The notes under the pieces: model-generated
What the model saw: the letters and a program-made list of their open reading frames with translations, nothing else
The model's database searches: none
What the model was told of the DNA's origin: nothing
Program-made: the position numbers and the translations under genes
Assembly (NCBI GenBank): GCA_004000515.1
Contig: CP034537.1
Span: forward strand, 2,232,001 to 2,296,000
Direction: 5' to 3'
Length of the DNA stretch: 64,000 nucleotides
DNA from: Pseudomonas poae
GTDB taxonomy: Bacteria; Pseudomonadota; Gammaproteobacteria; Pseudomonadales; Pseudomonadaceae
Shown: positions 22,304 to 31,715 of the stretch, one piece after another
Layout of the letters: each line of letters opens with the position of its first letter
Position numbering within the stretch: position 1 is the first letter of the stretch

Positions 22304-22939
22304 ATGTCCCGTCCCACTCGTCCTGATTCGCGCCGCCCTGGTGTGAAACCCCCGTATTCAGCTGCACGCCGCGTTGCGAAGGCGCCACCGGCCGAGCCGA
22401 AGCTGATCCTGTTCAATAAACCCTTCGACGTGCTGACCCAGTTCAGCGACGAAGGCGGGCGCGCGACGCTCAAGGACTTTATCGACATCCCCGGCATCTA
22501 CCCGGCAGGCCGCCTGGACCGTGACAGCGAAGGCTTGCTGCTGCTGACCAACGATGGCCAGTTGCAGGCGCGCATCGCCGACCCCAAGCACAAGTTGGCG
22601 AAGACTTACTGGGTGCAGGTGGAAGGTGAACCCACTGAAGAACAACTGCAGCGCCTACGCGATGGCGTGGAGCTGAACGACGGCATGACCTTGCCCGCCG
22701 AAGCCCGGCAGTTGGAAGAACCCACGTTATGGCCGCGCAACCCGCCCGTGCGTTTTCGCAAAAGCGTGCCTACTCATTGGTTGGAACTGGTGATTCGCGA
22801 AGGGCGCAACCGTCAGGTGCGGCGCATGACGGCGGCGGTGGGCTTGCCCACGTTGCGCCTGGTGCGAGTGCGCATTGGCGAATGGTCGATCGACGGCCTG
22901 GATCAAGGCCAATGGAAGGAAGTGCCGGCGCGCCTATAG
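22304..22939 (+). CDS. rluE: rRNA pseudouridine synthase (RluE type)
   Basis: RsuA/RluE-family enzyme that isomerises a uridine in 23S rRNA. The 211-residue protein has [20 protein letters not shown], the catalytic loop [19 protein letters not shown] with the active Asp, [11 protein letters not shown] and [20 protein letters not shown]. There is no N-terminal S4 domain, only a basic tail, which fits RluE rather than RluB or RsuA. ATG at 22304 was chosen because conserved residues begin soon after. Confidence 0.88.
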   Translation: MSRPTRPDSRRPGVKPPYSAARRVAKAPPAEPKLILFNKPFDVLTQFSDEGGRATLKDFIDIPGIYPAGRLDRDSEGLLLLTNDGQLQARIADPKHKLAKTYWVQVEGEPTEEQLQRLRDGVELNDGMTLPAEARQLEEPTLWPRNPPVRFRKSVPTHWLELVIREGRNRQVRRMTAAVGLPTLRLVRVRIGEWSIDGLDQGQWKEVPARL

Positions 22940-23151
22940 GGCGCCGGACTCGATCAGGCCGATCACCACGCTCTTGATGATGAACGCGGCCACACCCAGC
23001 CCCAGCACGAAGAACAGGATGAACGAGCCAAAGCGCCCGGCTTTGGACTTTTCGCCAGGTCCCACACGATAAAGCCCATGAAGATGATCAGGATGGTGAC
23101 CAGGCCGGTCATCATCCATTCTTCAAACAGGGCGGGGTCGATGTTGTTCAT
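22934..23151 (-). CDS. DUF2788 membrane protein, frameshifted as assembled
   Basis: Small inner-membrane protein of about 72 residues. ATG at 23151 gives [20 protein letters not shown] and a first helix ending FIVWDLAK; the second frame gives [20 protein letters not shown] and a second helix. A T-run of four at 23049-23052 (five expected) separates them. Function unknown. It ends convergently against rluE with a 6-bp overlap. Confidence 0.8.
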
Positions 23152-23229
23152 GGAGACATTTCCGACAAAGGCAGGCGGGAAGTATAAGGCAGCATCGCAG
23201 GCGCAACATTGACCTAAGTCGGTCGCGGT

Positions 23230-23321
23230 CAATGTGGGAGCTGGCTTGCCTGCGATAGCATCACCTCGGTTTTGCTGACATACCGAGTTGCCTGCATCGC
23301 AGGCAAGCCAGCTCCCACATT
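23230..23321. repeat. REP doublet 4
   Basis: Inverted REP copies of the GTGGGAGCTGGCTTGCCTGC subtype separated by about 45 bp, between the DUF2788 gene and the Lrp-type regulator gene. Confidence 0.9.
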
Positions 23322-23336
23322 TGTTTTGCGGCGGTC

Positions 23337-23816
23337 TTAGGTACGCAAGTGAGTCAGTGGCAACTCAGTGCTATTGAGCACCTGGTTCAGCACAAAACTC
23401 GACCGCACGCTGGTCACCCCTTCAATTCGGGTCAAATGCCCCAGTAGCAGTTTCTGGTAGTGGTCCATGTCCGGCACCACCACTTTCAACTGATAGTCGG
23501 CGTCCATCCCGGTCACCAGGCTGCATTCCAACACCTGGGGCAGGGTGCGGATGGCCGCTTCGAAGTTCTCGAAACGCTCCGGTGTATGTCGGTCCATGCC
23601 GATCAGCACGTAGGCGGTAAGGCTCAGGCCGAGCATCTTGCGGTCGAGCAAGGCGACCTGGCGGGCAATGTAGCCGTCGTCCTCCAACTGCTTGACCCGG
23701 CGCGAGCACGGCGAAGGCGACAAGCCGATGCGTTCGGCCAACTCCTGGTTGGAGATCCTCGCGTCGCGCTGCAATTCCGCCAAAATACTCAGGTCGTATC
23801 GGTCAAGCTTGCTCAT
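23337..23816 (-). CDS. Lrp/AsnC-family transcriptional regulator
   Basis: A 159-residue leucine-responsive-type regulator. The N-terminal winged helix reads LDRYDLSILAELQRDARISN, ELAERIGLSPSPCSRRVKQL; the C-terminal RAM domain (LECSLVTGMDADYQLKVVVP) normally binds amino acids and drives oligomerisation. The target genes are not shown by context: downstream lies a REP doublet and upstream a 430-bp gap. Confidence 0.9.
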   Translation of the reverse strand: MSKLDRYDLSILAELQRDARISNQELAERIGLSPSPCSRRVKQLEDDGYIARQVALLDRKMLGLSLTAYVLIGMDRHTPERFENFEAAIRTLPQVLECSLVTGMDADYQLKVVVPDMDHYQKLLLGHLTRIEGVTSVRSSFVLNQVLNSTELPLTHLRT

Positions 23817-24019
23817 TGGGTTGGCCTTTGTCGTAACTATTGCGGCGAATTATCTATGAAGGGTTAAAAATTGCGCAAGCACTGTTTATTGACGCAATCT
23901 TCGCAATCATCTGTCGGGCGCAGGCGGGTATCTTTATCAACAGAATCACCGCCTGGACAACAGTCCATCGCAGCTCGCCCAATCAGGCCTGCTGCGGCCG
24001 CCACCCCAGCAGGGTTGAG

Positions 24020-24135
24020 CCGGCCTCCAGGCTGCACACTGTCCACAAGACGGCGTGAGGTGAGCCAACGCCAAAAGCGTTGAGCCAGGACGAAGTTCTC
24101 AAGGGGTGGCCGACGGGTCACCCCTTTTCTTTGCC
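24020..24135 (+). ncRNA. Candidate small RNA with terminator
   Basis: The 430-bp gap 23,817-24,246 has no gene. Its right part shows a hairpin AACGC-caaaa-GCGTT (about 24,066-24,080), then GAGCC and GGACGAAG, and a strong terminator. The boundaries are guesses and I recognise no known family. Alternatively it is just the 3' end of an untranslated transcript. Confidence 0.3.
24101..24126 (+). terminator. Rho-independent terminator
   Basis: AAGGGGTG and CACCCCTT form a perfect 8-bp stem around 10 nt, followed by TTCTTT. No coding region lies immediately upstream on this strand, which supports a non-coding transcript ending here. Confidence 0.65.
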
Positions 24136-24246
24136 TGTAAAAATACTTCTCGTGACTGATAACCTGTCTCAGAACCGGGTGAGGCTTTTCCAGTCTCATG
24201 TTATGAGGCCGGACACTCTAGGCCCTAATCCGCAGTGAGGAATAGC

Positions 24247-25338
24247 ATGAAGCGCATCTGGCGTTTGGCAGGTGTAGGTTTGCTGATGGTCACCGTTGGC
24301 ACGCAAGTGATGGCTGACGACCGTGATAACCCACCGCGCCCTGAGGGCGGCGGTCAGCATGAACGAGGGCAAGAGGGTGGTCGGCCAGGCAATAACCAGC
24401 CACGGCCGCAGAACAACCAGCCACGCCCGGAAAACAATCAACCGCGTCAGCAGCAGGCGCCGCGCGTCGAGAACGCGCAGCCGCGTCCGCAGAACCAGCA
24501 TTTCGACCGCGCCGAGCAACAGCCGCATAACGGCGGGCAGTGGCAGGGCCGGCCACAAAACGCAGAACAGCCACGGCCCGCGCCGCAACCGGCGAACAAC
24601 CTGCCGATCCAGGGGCGTCCAGACACCGTTCGGCAAACCCAAGAGCCGCGCCAGGGCAACTACCAGGACATCCCGCGTCGTAACGATGGCAACCCGCATT
24701 GGCAGGCCGGCAATGGGCCGGGGCCACGTCCTGGCGGCGGCTTCAACAATGGCCACCCGAACGACGTGCGCTGGGCAGGTCGCCCTGATGGGCACGGCAA
24801 TGGTTGGGGCCCAGGCCCGCAATATCGCCCTGGTTATACCGTCGACCGCTTCCCCGACCGCAACTACCGCGTGCCTTACCGTGGCCAGGATTACTTTTTC
24901 TCCGGCGGCTACTGGTACCGTCCGCAGGGCCCGCGTTATGTGGTGGTGACGCCGCCGTACGGCATCCGCGTGCAATACCTGCCGGACTACGCACGGGAAG
25001 TGTGGGTGGGCAGCGCGCTGTTCTTCCTCGCCGCCGGTGCGTATTACACCTACGAGAGCAGCACCCAGCAGTACGTGGTGGTGCAACCGCCAACGCAGGT
25101 GCCCGCGCCACAGCCCGCGCCGCAAGGCAATGGCTATGATGTGGTTGCCTACCCCGCCAACGGCCAGTCACCGGCCCAGGTGCAGCAGGACGGCTACGAC
25201 TGTTATCGCTGGGCGGTGCAGCAAAGCGGTTTCGACCCGCAGCAAGTCACCTACGCTCCCGACCCGGCAGTGGTACAAACCTACCGCCAGGCCCAGGGCA
25301 ATTGCCTGACCAGCCGCGGCTACCAGGTGCAGTACTAG
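24247..25338 (+). CDS. Exported Pro/Gln/Asn-rich protein, DUF6515-like
   Basis: A 363-residue protein with signal peptide (MKRIWRLAGVGLLMVTVGTQ, cut near VMA-DD). Residues about 25-150 are a low-complexity stretch with repeated NNQPRP and QNxQPRPQN units, likely disordered. The globular C-terminal half has GQDYFFSGGYWYRPQGPRYV, VVTPPYGIRVQYLP, a hydrophobic segment and DGYDCYRWAVQQSGFDP. The pattern fits DUF6515-type envelope proteins; function unknown. Its last 4 bp overlap the convergent cation transporter gene. Confidence 0.75.
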   Translation: MKRIWRLAGVGLLMVTVGTQVMADDRDNPPRPEGGGQHERGQEGGRPGNNQPRPQNNQPRPENNQPRQQQAPRVENAQPRPQNQHFDRAEQQPHNGGQWQGRPQNAEQPRPAPQPANNLPIQGRPDTVRQTQEPRQGNYQDIPRRNDGNPHWQAGNGPGPRPGGGFNNGHPNDVRWAGRPDGHGNGWGPGPQYRPGYTVDRFPDRNYRVPYRGQDYFFSGGYWYRPQGPRYVVVTPPYGIRVQYLPDYAREVWVGSALFFLAAGAYYTYESSTQQYVVVQPPTQVPAPQPAPQGNGYDVVAYPANGQSPAQVQQDGYDCYRWAVQQSGFDPQQVTYAPDPAVVQTYRQAQGNCLTSRGYQVQY

Positions 25339-26228
25339 GCCTTGTTGCCCGTGACCACTTCCCGCGGGTCGGCGTGCACCAGCACTTCGGCACGCGGGTA
25401 GGCCTGGTGAATGGCGTCGGCGGCTTGGTCGCTGATGCCGTGAGCGACTGACAGCGTCAATTCCCCCGGCAATTCCAGGTGCAACTGCACGAACCAGTGG
25501 TTGCCCGAGATGCGCGTGCGCAAGTCATGGGCACCCAGCACCCCCGGAACGCCACGAGCCAGTTCCAGCATGTGCTGGCTGACTTCCGGCGGCAGCTCTT
25601 CATCCATCAACACCGCAAAGCTTTCCCGGGCGATCTGGACCGCGCTCCACAAAATATAGACGGCGATGCCCAGGCCGAACCACGCGTCCACCTGATGAAA
25701 GCCCATGCCCGCGAGCACCAGCGCTACCAGGATGCTGCCGTTAAGCATCAGGTCCGAGCGGTAATGCAGCGAGTCCGCCCGCACGGCGTTGGAGCCGGTT
25801 TCGCGGATTACCCGGTGTTGCAGCATCAGCAGCGCCACGGTCAGTACCAGCGAAAAGATGATCACGCCGATGCTCAACCACGGCGCGCCCACCGGTTCCG
25901 GGTGCTGTAAACGCTGGTAGGCCTGGAACGCGATCAACACCGCACTGCCGCCGATAAACAGCGCCTGGGCCATGCCCGACAACGATTCCGCCTTGCCATG
26001 CCCGTAACGGTGATCGTCATCTGCCGGGCGCAGCGCGTAATGCACTGCAAGCAAATTGAGCAGCGACGTCACGCCGTCCAGCAGCGAGTCGGTCAACCCG
26101 GCGAGCATGCTCACCGAGCCGCTAAGCCACCAGGCGATGGCCTTGGTGATAATCAGCGCACAAGCCACGCCCACCGAGGCGCGGGTGGCCAGGCGCAAAA
26201 GCCTGGCGTGTTCGGGACTGCTGGTCAT
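25335..26228 (-). CDS. Cation diffusion facilitator transporter (FieF/YiiP type)
   Basis: Proton-coupled exporter of divalent metals (Zn, Fe, Co or Cd) in the inner membrane. The 297-residue protein has six helices; the metal-site acidic residues appear in LAGLTDSLLDG and LHYRSDLMLN, with DDDHRYGHGKAESL following helix 2. The C-terminal cytosolic domain (HDLRTRISGNHWFVQLHLEL) is the dimeric metallochaperone-like fold. The exact metal cannot be told. Confidence 0.9.
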   Translation of the reverse strand: MTSSPEHARLLRLATRASVGVACALIITKAIAWWLSGSVSMLAGLTDSLLDGVTSLLNLLAVHYALRPADDDHRYGHGKAESLSGMAQALFIGGSAVLIAFQAYQRLQHPEPVGAPWLSIGVIIFSLVLTVALLMLQHRVIRETGSNAVRADSLHYRSDLMLNGSILVALVLAGMGFHQVDAWFGLGIAVYILWSAVQIARESFAVLMDEELPPEVSQHMLELARGVPGVLGAHDLRTRISGNHWFVQLHLELPGELTLSVAHGISDQAADAIHQAYPRAEVLVHADPREVVTGNKA

Positions 26229-26243
26229 AGACGGATCGAATCC

Positions 26244-26663
26244 TTAAGCGGCGGGTTGCAGGCCCAGGGAAGCCAGCTGTTGCACGCTGCCCTTGAACTG
26301 GATCATGCGTGGGTCGTCCAGCGGCAGGCTGCGGCCGGTTTCTTTCTGGATGATGGTTTGCAGCTTGGCGTTGTCGACCTTGCCATCTGCGCCGATGGCT
26401 TCGTGGAGTTTTGCCGGGTCGACCTGGGCGGTCTTGCCCGGTTCGAAGTAGATGGCGCCGGTGGCGAAGTCGACGCCGAAGGCAATCAGGCCCGGGATCA
26501 CGTAGAACAGCAGGCCGATGGCATCGAGCACCGCCACGGTGGGGTCGATCTTGCCGTCGATCTGGCCACGGCGGTCGGGGAAGAAGATCGAACCGCAGGC
26601 GGTCAGTTGGCTCAGCAGGGTAACGGTGAGGACACCGCCGATGATACGGGACGCGATACGCAT
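26244..26663 (-). CDS. Small lipoprotein of unknown function
   Basis: A 139-residue lipoprotein: signal MRIASRIIGGVLTVTLLSQL, lipobox LTAC (Cys23), then GSIFFPDRRGQIDGKIDPTV, a hydrophobic segment (LDAIGLLFYVIPGLIAFGVD) and a charged C-terminal domain. Pseudomonads have conserved homologues of this type, but I know no proven role. Cotranscription with the metal transporter gene 15 bp downstream is likely. Confidence 0.75.
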   Translation of the reverse strand: MRIASRIIGGVLTVTLLSQLTACGSIFFPDRRGQIDGKIDPTVAVLDAIGLLFYVIPGLIAFGVDFATGAIYFEPGKTAQVDPAKLHEAIGADGKVDNAKLQTIIQKETGRSLPLDDPRMIQFKGSVQQLASLGLQPAA

Positions 26664-26725
26664 GAAATTCTCCTGAACACAGTTTTAGGGTGACTAGTGA
26701 ACCAGATCTGTCAGGCAGCGATTAT

Positions 26726-26822
26726 CCAATGTGGGAGCGGGCTTGCTCGCGAATGCGGTGTACCAGTCACCTATGCATTAACTGACAGACTGCATTCGCG
26801 AGCAAGCCCGCTCCCACATTGG
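26726..26822. repeat. REP doublet 5
   Basis: Inverted REP copies of the TCGCGAA subtype, about 45 bp apart, upstream of the interrupted native hrpB. This is the last REP element before the island; none is seen to its right. Confidence 0.9.
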
Positions 26823-26916
26823 ATTATGTTCACAACCCACGCCAGTGGTGTTTCTACGACCACCGCCGGCATCCGGCAGTTCGCCGTTATACTCGCCGCT
26901 CTGCTTTGGAGCCAGT

Positions 26917-27297
26917 ATGAATTCGTTGCCGATCGATGATGTTTTACCCGCCCTGCGTGACGCCTTGGCGACTCGCCATGAAGCCGTGCTGGAAGCGCCC
27001 CCGGTGCCGGTAAAACCACCCGTGTACCCTTGGCGTTGTTGAACGAGCCATGGCTGGCAGGGCAGACCATCCTGATGCTCGAACCCCGCCGCCTGGCCGC
27101 CCGCGCCGCGGCGGAGCGACTGGCCAGCGAATTGGGCGAGAAGGTCGGCGAAACCGTGGGCTATCGCATTCGCCTCGACAGCAAAGTCGGCCCCAACACC
27201 CGTATCGAAGTGGTCACCGAAGGCATCCTCACCCGTCGCCTGCAAGACGACCCGGCGCTGGACGGCGTGGGCCTGCTGATCTTTGACGAGTTCCACG
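26917..27297 (+). pseudogene. hrpB: Native hrpB, 5' fragment cut by island
   Basis: First 127 codons of the DEAH-type helicase-like HrpB. From ATG at 26917 the product reads MNSLPIDDVLPALRDALATR; a C-run of five at 26998-27002 (six expected) shifts the frame inside the Walker A region, then [20 protein letters not shown] onward continues. At codons FDEFH (DExH motif) the similarity stops after base 27,297 and unrelated sequence follows. The expected rest of the gene is not in the window. Truncation by insertion is genuine; the small frameshift is probably sequencing error. Confidence 0.85.
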
Positions 27298-27424
27298 TTT
27301 TGCTGAATGCACAGAAATCATCACTTTCTTGTCAAAAACTCTCAAGCAACGCCATCTCAGTCTGACCGCTTAATCTCCACGTTTGATCCCCGTCGTATAC
27401 TGCTTCCCTGCTTTGGGAGCCTCG

Positions 27425-29948
27425 ATGATTTCTCTACCTATTGACCTCGTATTGCCAGACCTACGAGAGGCCCTGGCCAACCGCCACGAAGTAATCCTTG
27501 AAGCACCACCTGGTGCGGGTAAGACCACCCGAGTGCCCTTGGCGCTGCTCAACGAACCTTGGCTTGCTGACCAGAAGATCATCATGCTCGAGCCCCGTCG
27601 ATTGGCTGCTAGGGCTGCTGCTGAGCGCTTGGCAAGTGAACTGGGTGAGAAGGTTGGTGAGACTGTCGGCTACCGCATTCGCCTTGAAAGCAAAGTAGGC
27701 CCGCGAACCCAGATCGAAGTGGTCACCGAAGGCATCCTGGCGCGCCGTCTCCAGGATGACCCCGCGTTGGACGGTGTGGGTGTGGTCATCTTCGATGAGT
27801 ACCACCTTCGAAACCTTGACTCTGACCTTGCGCTGGCCTTGTGCGTGAGTGCTCGTGAGCTGCTGCGGGATGAGCCCCCACTGAAGTTACTTCTGATGTC
27901 CGCAACGCTGGAAGGCGCTCGGCTTTCAAAGCTTCTGAATGACGCGCCAGTTATCACGAGTGAGGGGCGGATGTATCCGGTCTCTACGGTTTGGAGTAGC
28001 CCATATCAGCCGGGGGAGCGAATCGATTCGAGGGTCACGGATACCTGCTTGGCCGCCATCAACGAACAGCCGGGAAGCGTTCTGGTTTTCCTCCCAGGGC
28101 AGGCAGAGATTCGGCGGGTGGCTGAGGTGCTCAAGGAGCAGTTGAGCAGTCGTCCAGAGGTGATCGTATGCCCGCTGTACGGTGACCTTGACCTGAACGC
28201 ACAGCGTGCTGCGATAGGCCCGGCACCAAAAGGCTCCCGGAAGATCGTACTGGCCACGAACATCGCGGAGACCAGCTTGACCATCGAAGGTGTCAGAGTG
28301 GTGGTGGACAGTGGTCTCGAGCGAGTGCCGAAATTCGATCCTCGCAGTGGAATGACCCGGCTCGACACACAGCGTATTTCGAAAGCCAGTGCTACTCAGC
28401 GTGCAGGACGGGCAGGGCGATTGGAACCAGGTATCTGCTATCGCCTTTGGTCTGAGTCGCAGCACGAACAAATGGCTGGCTACAGTACACCTGAAATTTT
28501 GCAGGCTGATCTTGCAGCCCTGGCTCTCCAGTTGGCCCGGTGGGGAATGGAGCCGGAGGAGATGACCTGGCTCGACCAACCTCCATCAGCTCCCCTTCGG
28601 CCAAGGTAGAGACCTGCTGAAGCGCCTGGGCGCACTCGACGATACTGGACAGCTCACACCACACGGATCAGCCATGAGCGAGCTCCCAGCGCATCCACGG
28701 ATCGCTCACATGCTCATCAAAGGCAACGCAATGGGCCTGGATGACCTCGCGTGCAACATCGCGGCGCTGCTCGGTGAGAAGGACATCCTACGTGGAGCCG
28801 GTGCTGACCTTCACACTAGGCTGAGTGCCCTGTCAGGCGAGCAACATTCACGTCGTAGTGGTGGTTCTCTCCAGCGGGTGAAGCAGTCGGCTCGGCAGTA
28901 CCGATCCCTACTGCGTGGGAAGGCCTCCAGCCCTGTCAGCGAGCCCGATCACCCACGGTGGGTAGGGTGCCTCCTGGCGTTTGCCTACCCTGACCGAATC
29001 GGCCAGCAGAGGCGTGCAAGTGCATCCGAATACCGTATCTCCAACGGTCGTGCTGCGGTGTTCTCAGAGCCCGATGCCCTCACCAAGCACGAGTGGCTGG
29101 TGGTGGCAGATCTGGGTAGTCGGCAAGGGCAGCGCGAAGAGCGGATCTACCTGGCGAGTGACCTCGATCCGGCTCTGTTCGATGACGAGTTGGCTGACCT
29201 AGTGAGGTCGGTGGATGAGGTCGACTGGGACGAAAGGGAAGGGGTGCTGAAGGCTGAGCGGCAGTTGAAGGTTGGGCAACTCATCTTGTCGACGAAGGCG
29301 CTGCCGAGTCTTGATGAGCAAACCCGGTCGCAGGCCCTGGTCAACCTGGTGAGGCGCAAGGGCATTGAGCTCCTGCCGTGGAGCCCTGAGCTACGGCAGT
29401 GGCAGGCGCGGGTCGATCTGCTGCGTCAGCTGGACATCCAGAATGGTCAGGCAGAGAGCAAATGGCCTGATCTCAGCGATGCCAATCTTCTCGACACACT
29501 CGAAGAGTGGCTCGCGCCGTATTTGGGCAAAGTCACCAGGCTCAGTCATTTCAGCCAGCTGGATCTGTCTTCGATAGTCAGAAATCTCCTGTCTTGGCCG
29601 CTTCCACAGGAGCTGGAAGTTCAAGCGCCTAAGGCGATCCAGGTGCCTTCCGGCTCGAATATCCGTATCGACTACTCGCAGCATCCACCTATCCTCGCGG
29701 TACGGCTGCAGGAGTTGTTTGGGCTGGCAGAAACACCACGCATCGCTCAGGGCAAGCAGCCGTTGATTCTGCATCTACTATCGCCGGCTCGTAGGCCTGT
29801 GCAGGTCACCCAGGATCTTGCGAACTTTTGGCGCAGCACCTACTTGGAGGTGAAGAAGGATCTTAAGGGCCGGTACCCCAAGCACCATTGGCCTGATGAT
29901 CCACTGGTAGCGGAAGCTACTGCACGGGCGAAGCCGAGAGGGACTTGA
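27425..29948 (+). CDS. hrpB: Second, divergent HrpB (ATP-dependent helicase), frameshifted as assembled
   Basis: Complete island-borne HrpB of 840 residues once an extra C at 28592-28595 (four, three expected) is removed. Start ATG at 27425 (MISLPIDLVLPDLREALANR). Motifs: Walker [19 protein letters not shown], DExH box DEYH, SATLEG, ATNIAETSLTIEGVRVVVDS and QRAGRAGRLEPG; the C-terminal HrpB domain starts after the frameshift and ends at 29948. Its upstream region also resembles that of native hrpB (GTATAC, CTGCTTTGG). The box reads DEYHLRNLDSD where the native type has DEFH followed by ERSLD. It probably replaces the function of the interrupted gene. Confidence 0.88.
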
Positions 29949-30030
29949 GTCGACTTTTCGCGCTAGGTGGCTACTGGACTTGAGAGGATAGATTCGTCTT
30001 GGCGACAGATTTTTAGGAGTGGTACGTGTG

Positions 30031-30744
30031 ATGAAAAAGGCGCTGGAGAAATACGCCAAAAAGCTTCAGAAGGACGCGGAAGTCGCCTTTATCAGACGAG
30101 TGATGTGGACTGATATGGAAGTGCGCATCCGTGAGATGTTCAAAGATATCGAAAATTCGCCCCAAGCTGATTGGTACGGAGGGATGAAAGTCCACAGCGG
30201 TCTACACCCTGAAGCCAATGAGATCCCTGTGAACAATAGATTGAATCATCTCCAAGTCACTTGCATGACTAGGCTGCTTGGGCTTTCGAGCGTGAAGGAA
30301 GTTGATGAAGTCAAGGATTGTGAGGGAGTTGAGCAGAAGGTCAGAGTGACCAAGCGCACTACCCACCTAGAAAGCGATTCCGCAATGTGGTTCACGCAGA
30401 CTCCTACCGGAGGGGTCACGGTCTTTATGGCTCCCTACAGGTCTGATCTCGTTTCCATGAATGAGAGGGAAATCATCATTGGGATGTTCAAAGATCCCGT
30501 TCAACTGACAGAAGGCAGGCTCAGACGGCTGTTTGCGAGATATTTCAAATACGTGTCCATCACCAGTGCGCTTCACGACCACACGGTATTTGACTACGCC
30601 TGGAGGCTGCTGCTCATGTATTTCGACGTCCGCAATCGCCGGGTCTGGAAGACCTTTGTAGCAATCAACGTGCTGGTCATCTTCGGCGCCGCGCTATTCA
30701 CGATTTTGGGGTATTTCATCAACTCATCAGCCCCATCACCGTGA
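30031..30744 (+). CDS. Unknown protein with C-terminal membrane anchor
   Basis: A 237-residue protein I do not recognise. ATG at 30031 is preferred over the upstream GTG at 30019 by spacing from TAGGAG. The N-terminal part is charged and helical (ALEKYAKKLQKDAEVAFIRR); the centre has PTGGVTVFMAPYRSD and EREIIIGMFKDP; a single hydrophobic helix (FVAINVLVIFGAALFTILGY) lies near the C-terminus with a 10-residue tail. It follows hrpB closely but no operon link is evident. Confidence 0.6.
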   Translation: MKKALEKYAKKLQKDAEVAFIRRVMWTDMEVRIREMFKDIENSPQADWYGGMKVHSGLHPEANEIPVNNRLNHLQVTCMTRLLGLSSVKEVDEVKDCEGVEQKVRVTKRTTHLESDSAMWFTQTPTGGVTVFMAPYRSDLVSMNEREIIIGMFKDPVQLTEGRLRRLFARYFKYVSITSALHDHTVFDYAWRLLLMYFDVRNRRVWKTFVAINVLVIFGAALFTILGYFINSSAPSP

Positions 30745-30836
30745 TTACCAACTCACAGGCATCTGCGAACAATAGCCCGCCTACTTTAAAGCTGACCGGG
30801 TCAGAGCCCGTTGATTAATCCCCTTGACCAATGTTG

Positions 30837-31553
30837 TTAGACCTTGGACTGTGCTTGGTGGCATTCCAGCAAAAACAGGCCAAGTGCGCCGGCCACGTTG
30901 ACGCACAGAGCTGCTTCAGCACTTGTGAGATCGGAGGAGGCGTCGCTTGGGCCATGGGCATCGCCATGCTTGTTCCTAACCTGCGCGATGCTCAGCAACA
31001 ACTTGTCGATGTCTTTGAGTAAGCCGGACATGGAAGTCCCTTGGTCGGTCAGCCCGACTTGCTTCAGCGTCGCCAAAAGCAGCGTTCTACGATCTGAAGT
31101 CGAGATACCACCTTGCTCCAGAATCCATTTTTGAGTGGACTCCAGAAAGCTCCTCGCGGCTGTGATCGCTCCGCTAGGATCTGACTGGCGTCGACTCAGA
31201 GCCTTATCCCATTGTGAGCGCAAATGTGGATCAGGAAGCTGCCCGAATGCACCATTCAAAGCTCGGTCAGTCGGTGTTGGCTGACCTTGGGCTTTTTCCA
31301 GCAGTTGCCTGCCCCGATGAGTGAGGTTGCCTGTGACAATAACTGTGCGGTACTCCAGTTTGCCTCCGTTGGATTCCTTTATGGGCATAACTCCATCAAC
31401 ATGACCTTGTCTGTGAGCTTCAACCAGAGCGCAAGCTAGGGGCTGGAAGTCTTGGAAAGCCTGCTTTGAGGTATCTGCCGGATCAAATGCTGTATCTCCG
31501 GCTTCGATGCGTCTTAAGACTTCGACTAGCTTCCAGTCCATTTCCCTACCCAT
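30837..31553 (-). CDS. Abortive-infection (Abi_C) family protein
   Basis: About 238 residues. ATG at 31553 is 8 bp after GGAGGT, so it is preferred to an ATG 48 bp upstream. The N-terminal half contains a winged-helix-like segment ending YRTVIVTGNLTHRGRQLLEK. The C-terminal half matches the Abi_C pattern: SQWDKALSRRQSDPSGAITA, ARSFLESTQKWILEQ, LLKDIDKLLLSIAQVRNKHG, DAHG. Families with this domain include phage-exclusion proteins, but their chemistry is unknown. It lies downstream of an XRE regulator gene on the same strand and may form a two-gene unit with it. Confidence 0.7.
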   Translation of the reverse strand: MGREMDWKLVEVLRRIEAGDTAFDPADTSKQAFQDFQPLACALVEAHRQGHVDGVMPIKESNGGKLEYRTVIVTGNLTHRGRQLLEKAQGQPTPTDRALNGAFGQLPDPHLRSQWDKALSRRQSDPSGAITAARSFLESTQKWILEQGGISTSDRRTLLLATLKQVGLTDQGTSMSGLLKDIDKLLLSIAQVRNKHGDAHGPSDASSDLTSAEAALCVNVAGALGLFLLECHQAQSKV

Positions 31554-31715
31554 CTGAGCACACCTCCGCCATTTAGTTGTGATGATCATACTGGAGCTCA
31601 TGGGCCTTGAGTCCAGGCTTCTGGATGAGTCGCAAATTGGTCATGCGCGGGTTGCTAGAAAAGAGCGGTCACCCCTCGAGAAGCGTGACCAGTCAATCTG
31701 CTTTCTGGGATCGCC

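Noticed and set aside
27292..27384. TCCACGTTT repeat at the junction as proven attachment site
   Set aside because: Two 9-bp copies 84 bp apart can arise by chance; without the right end of the island the att core cannot be defined.
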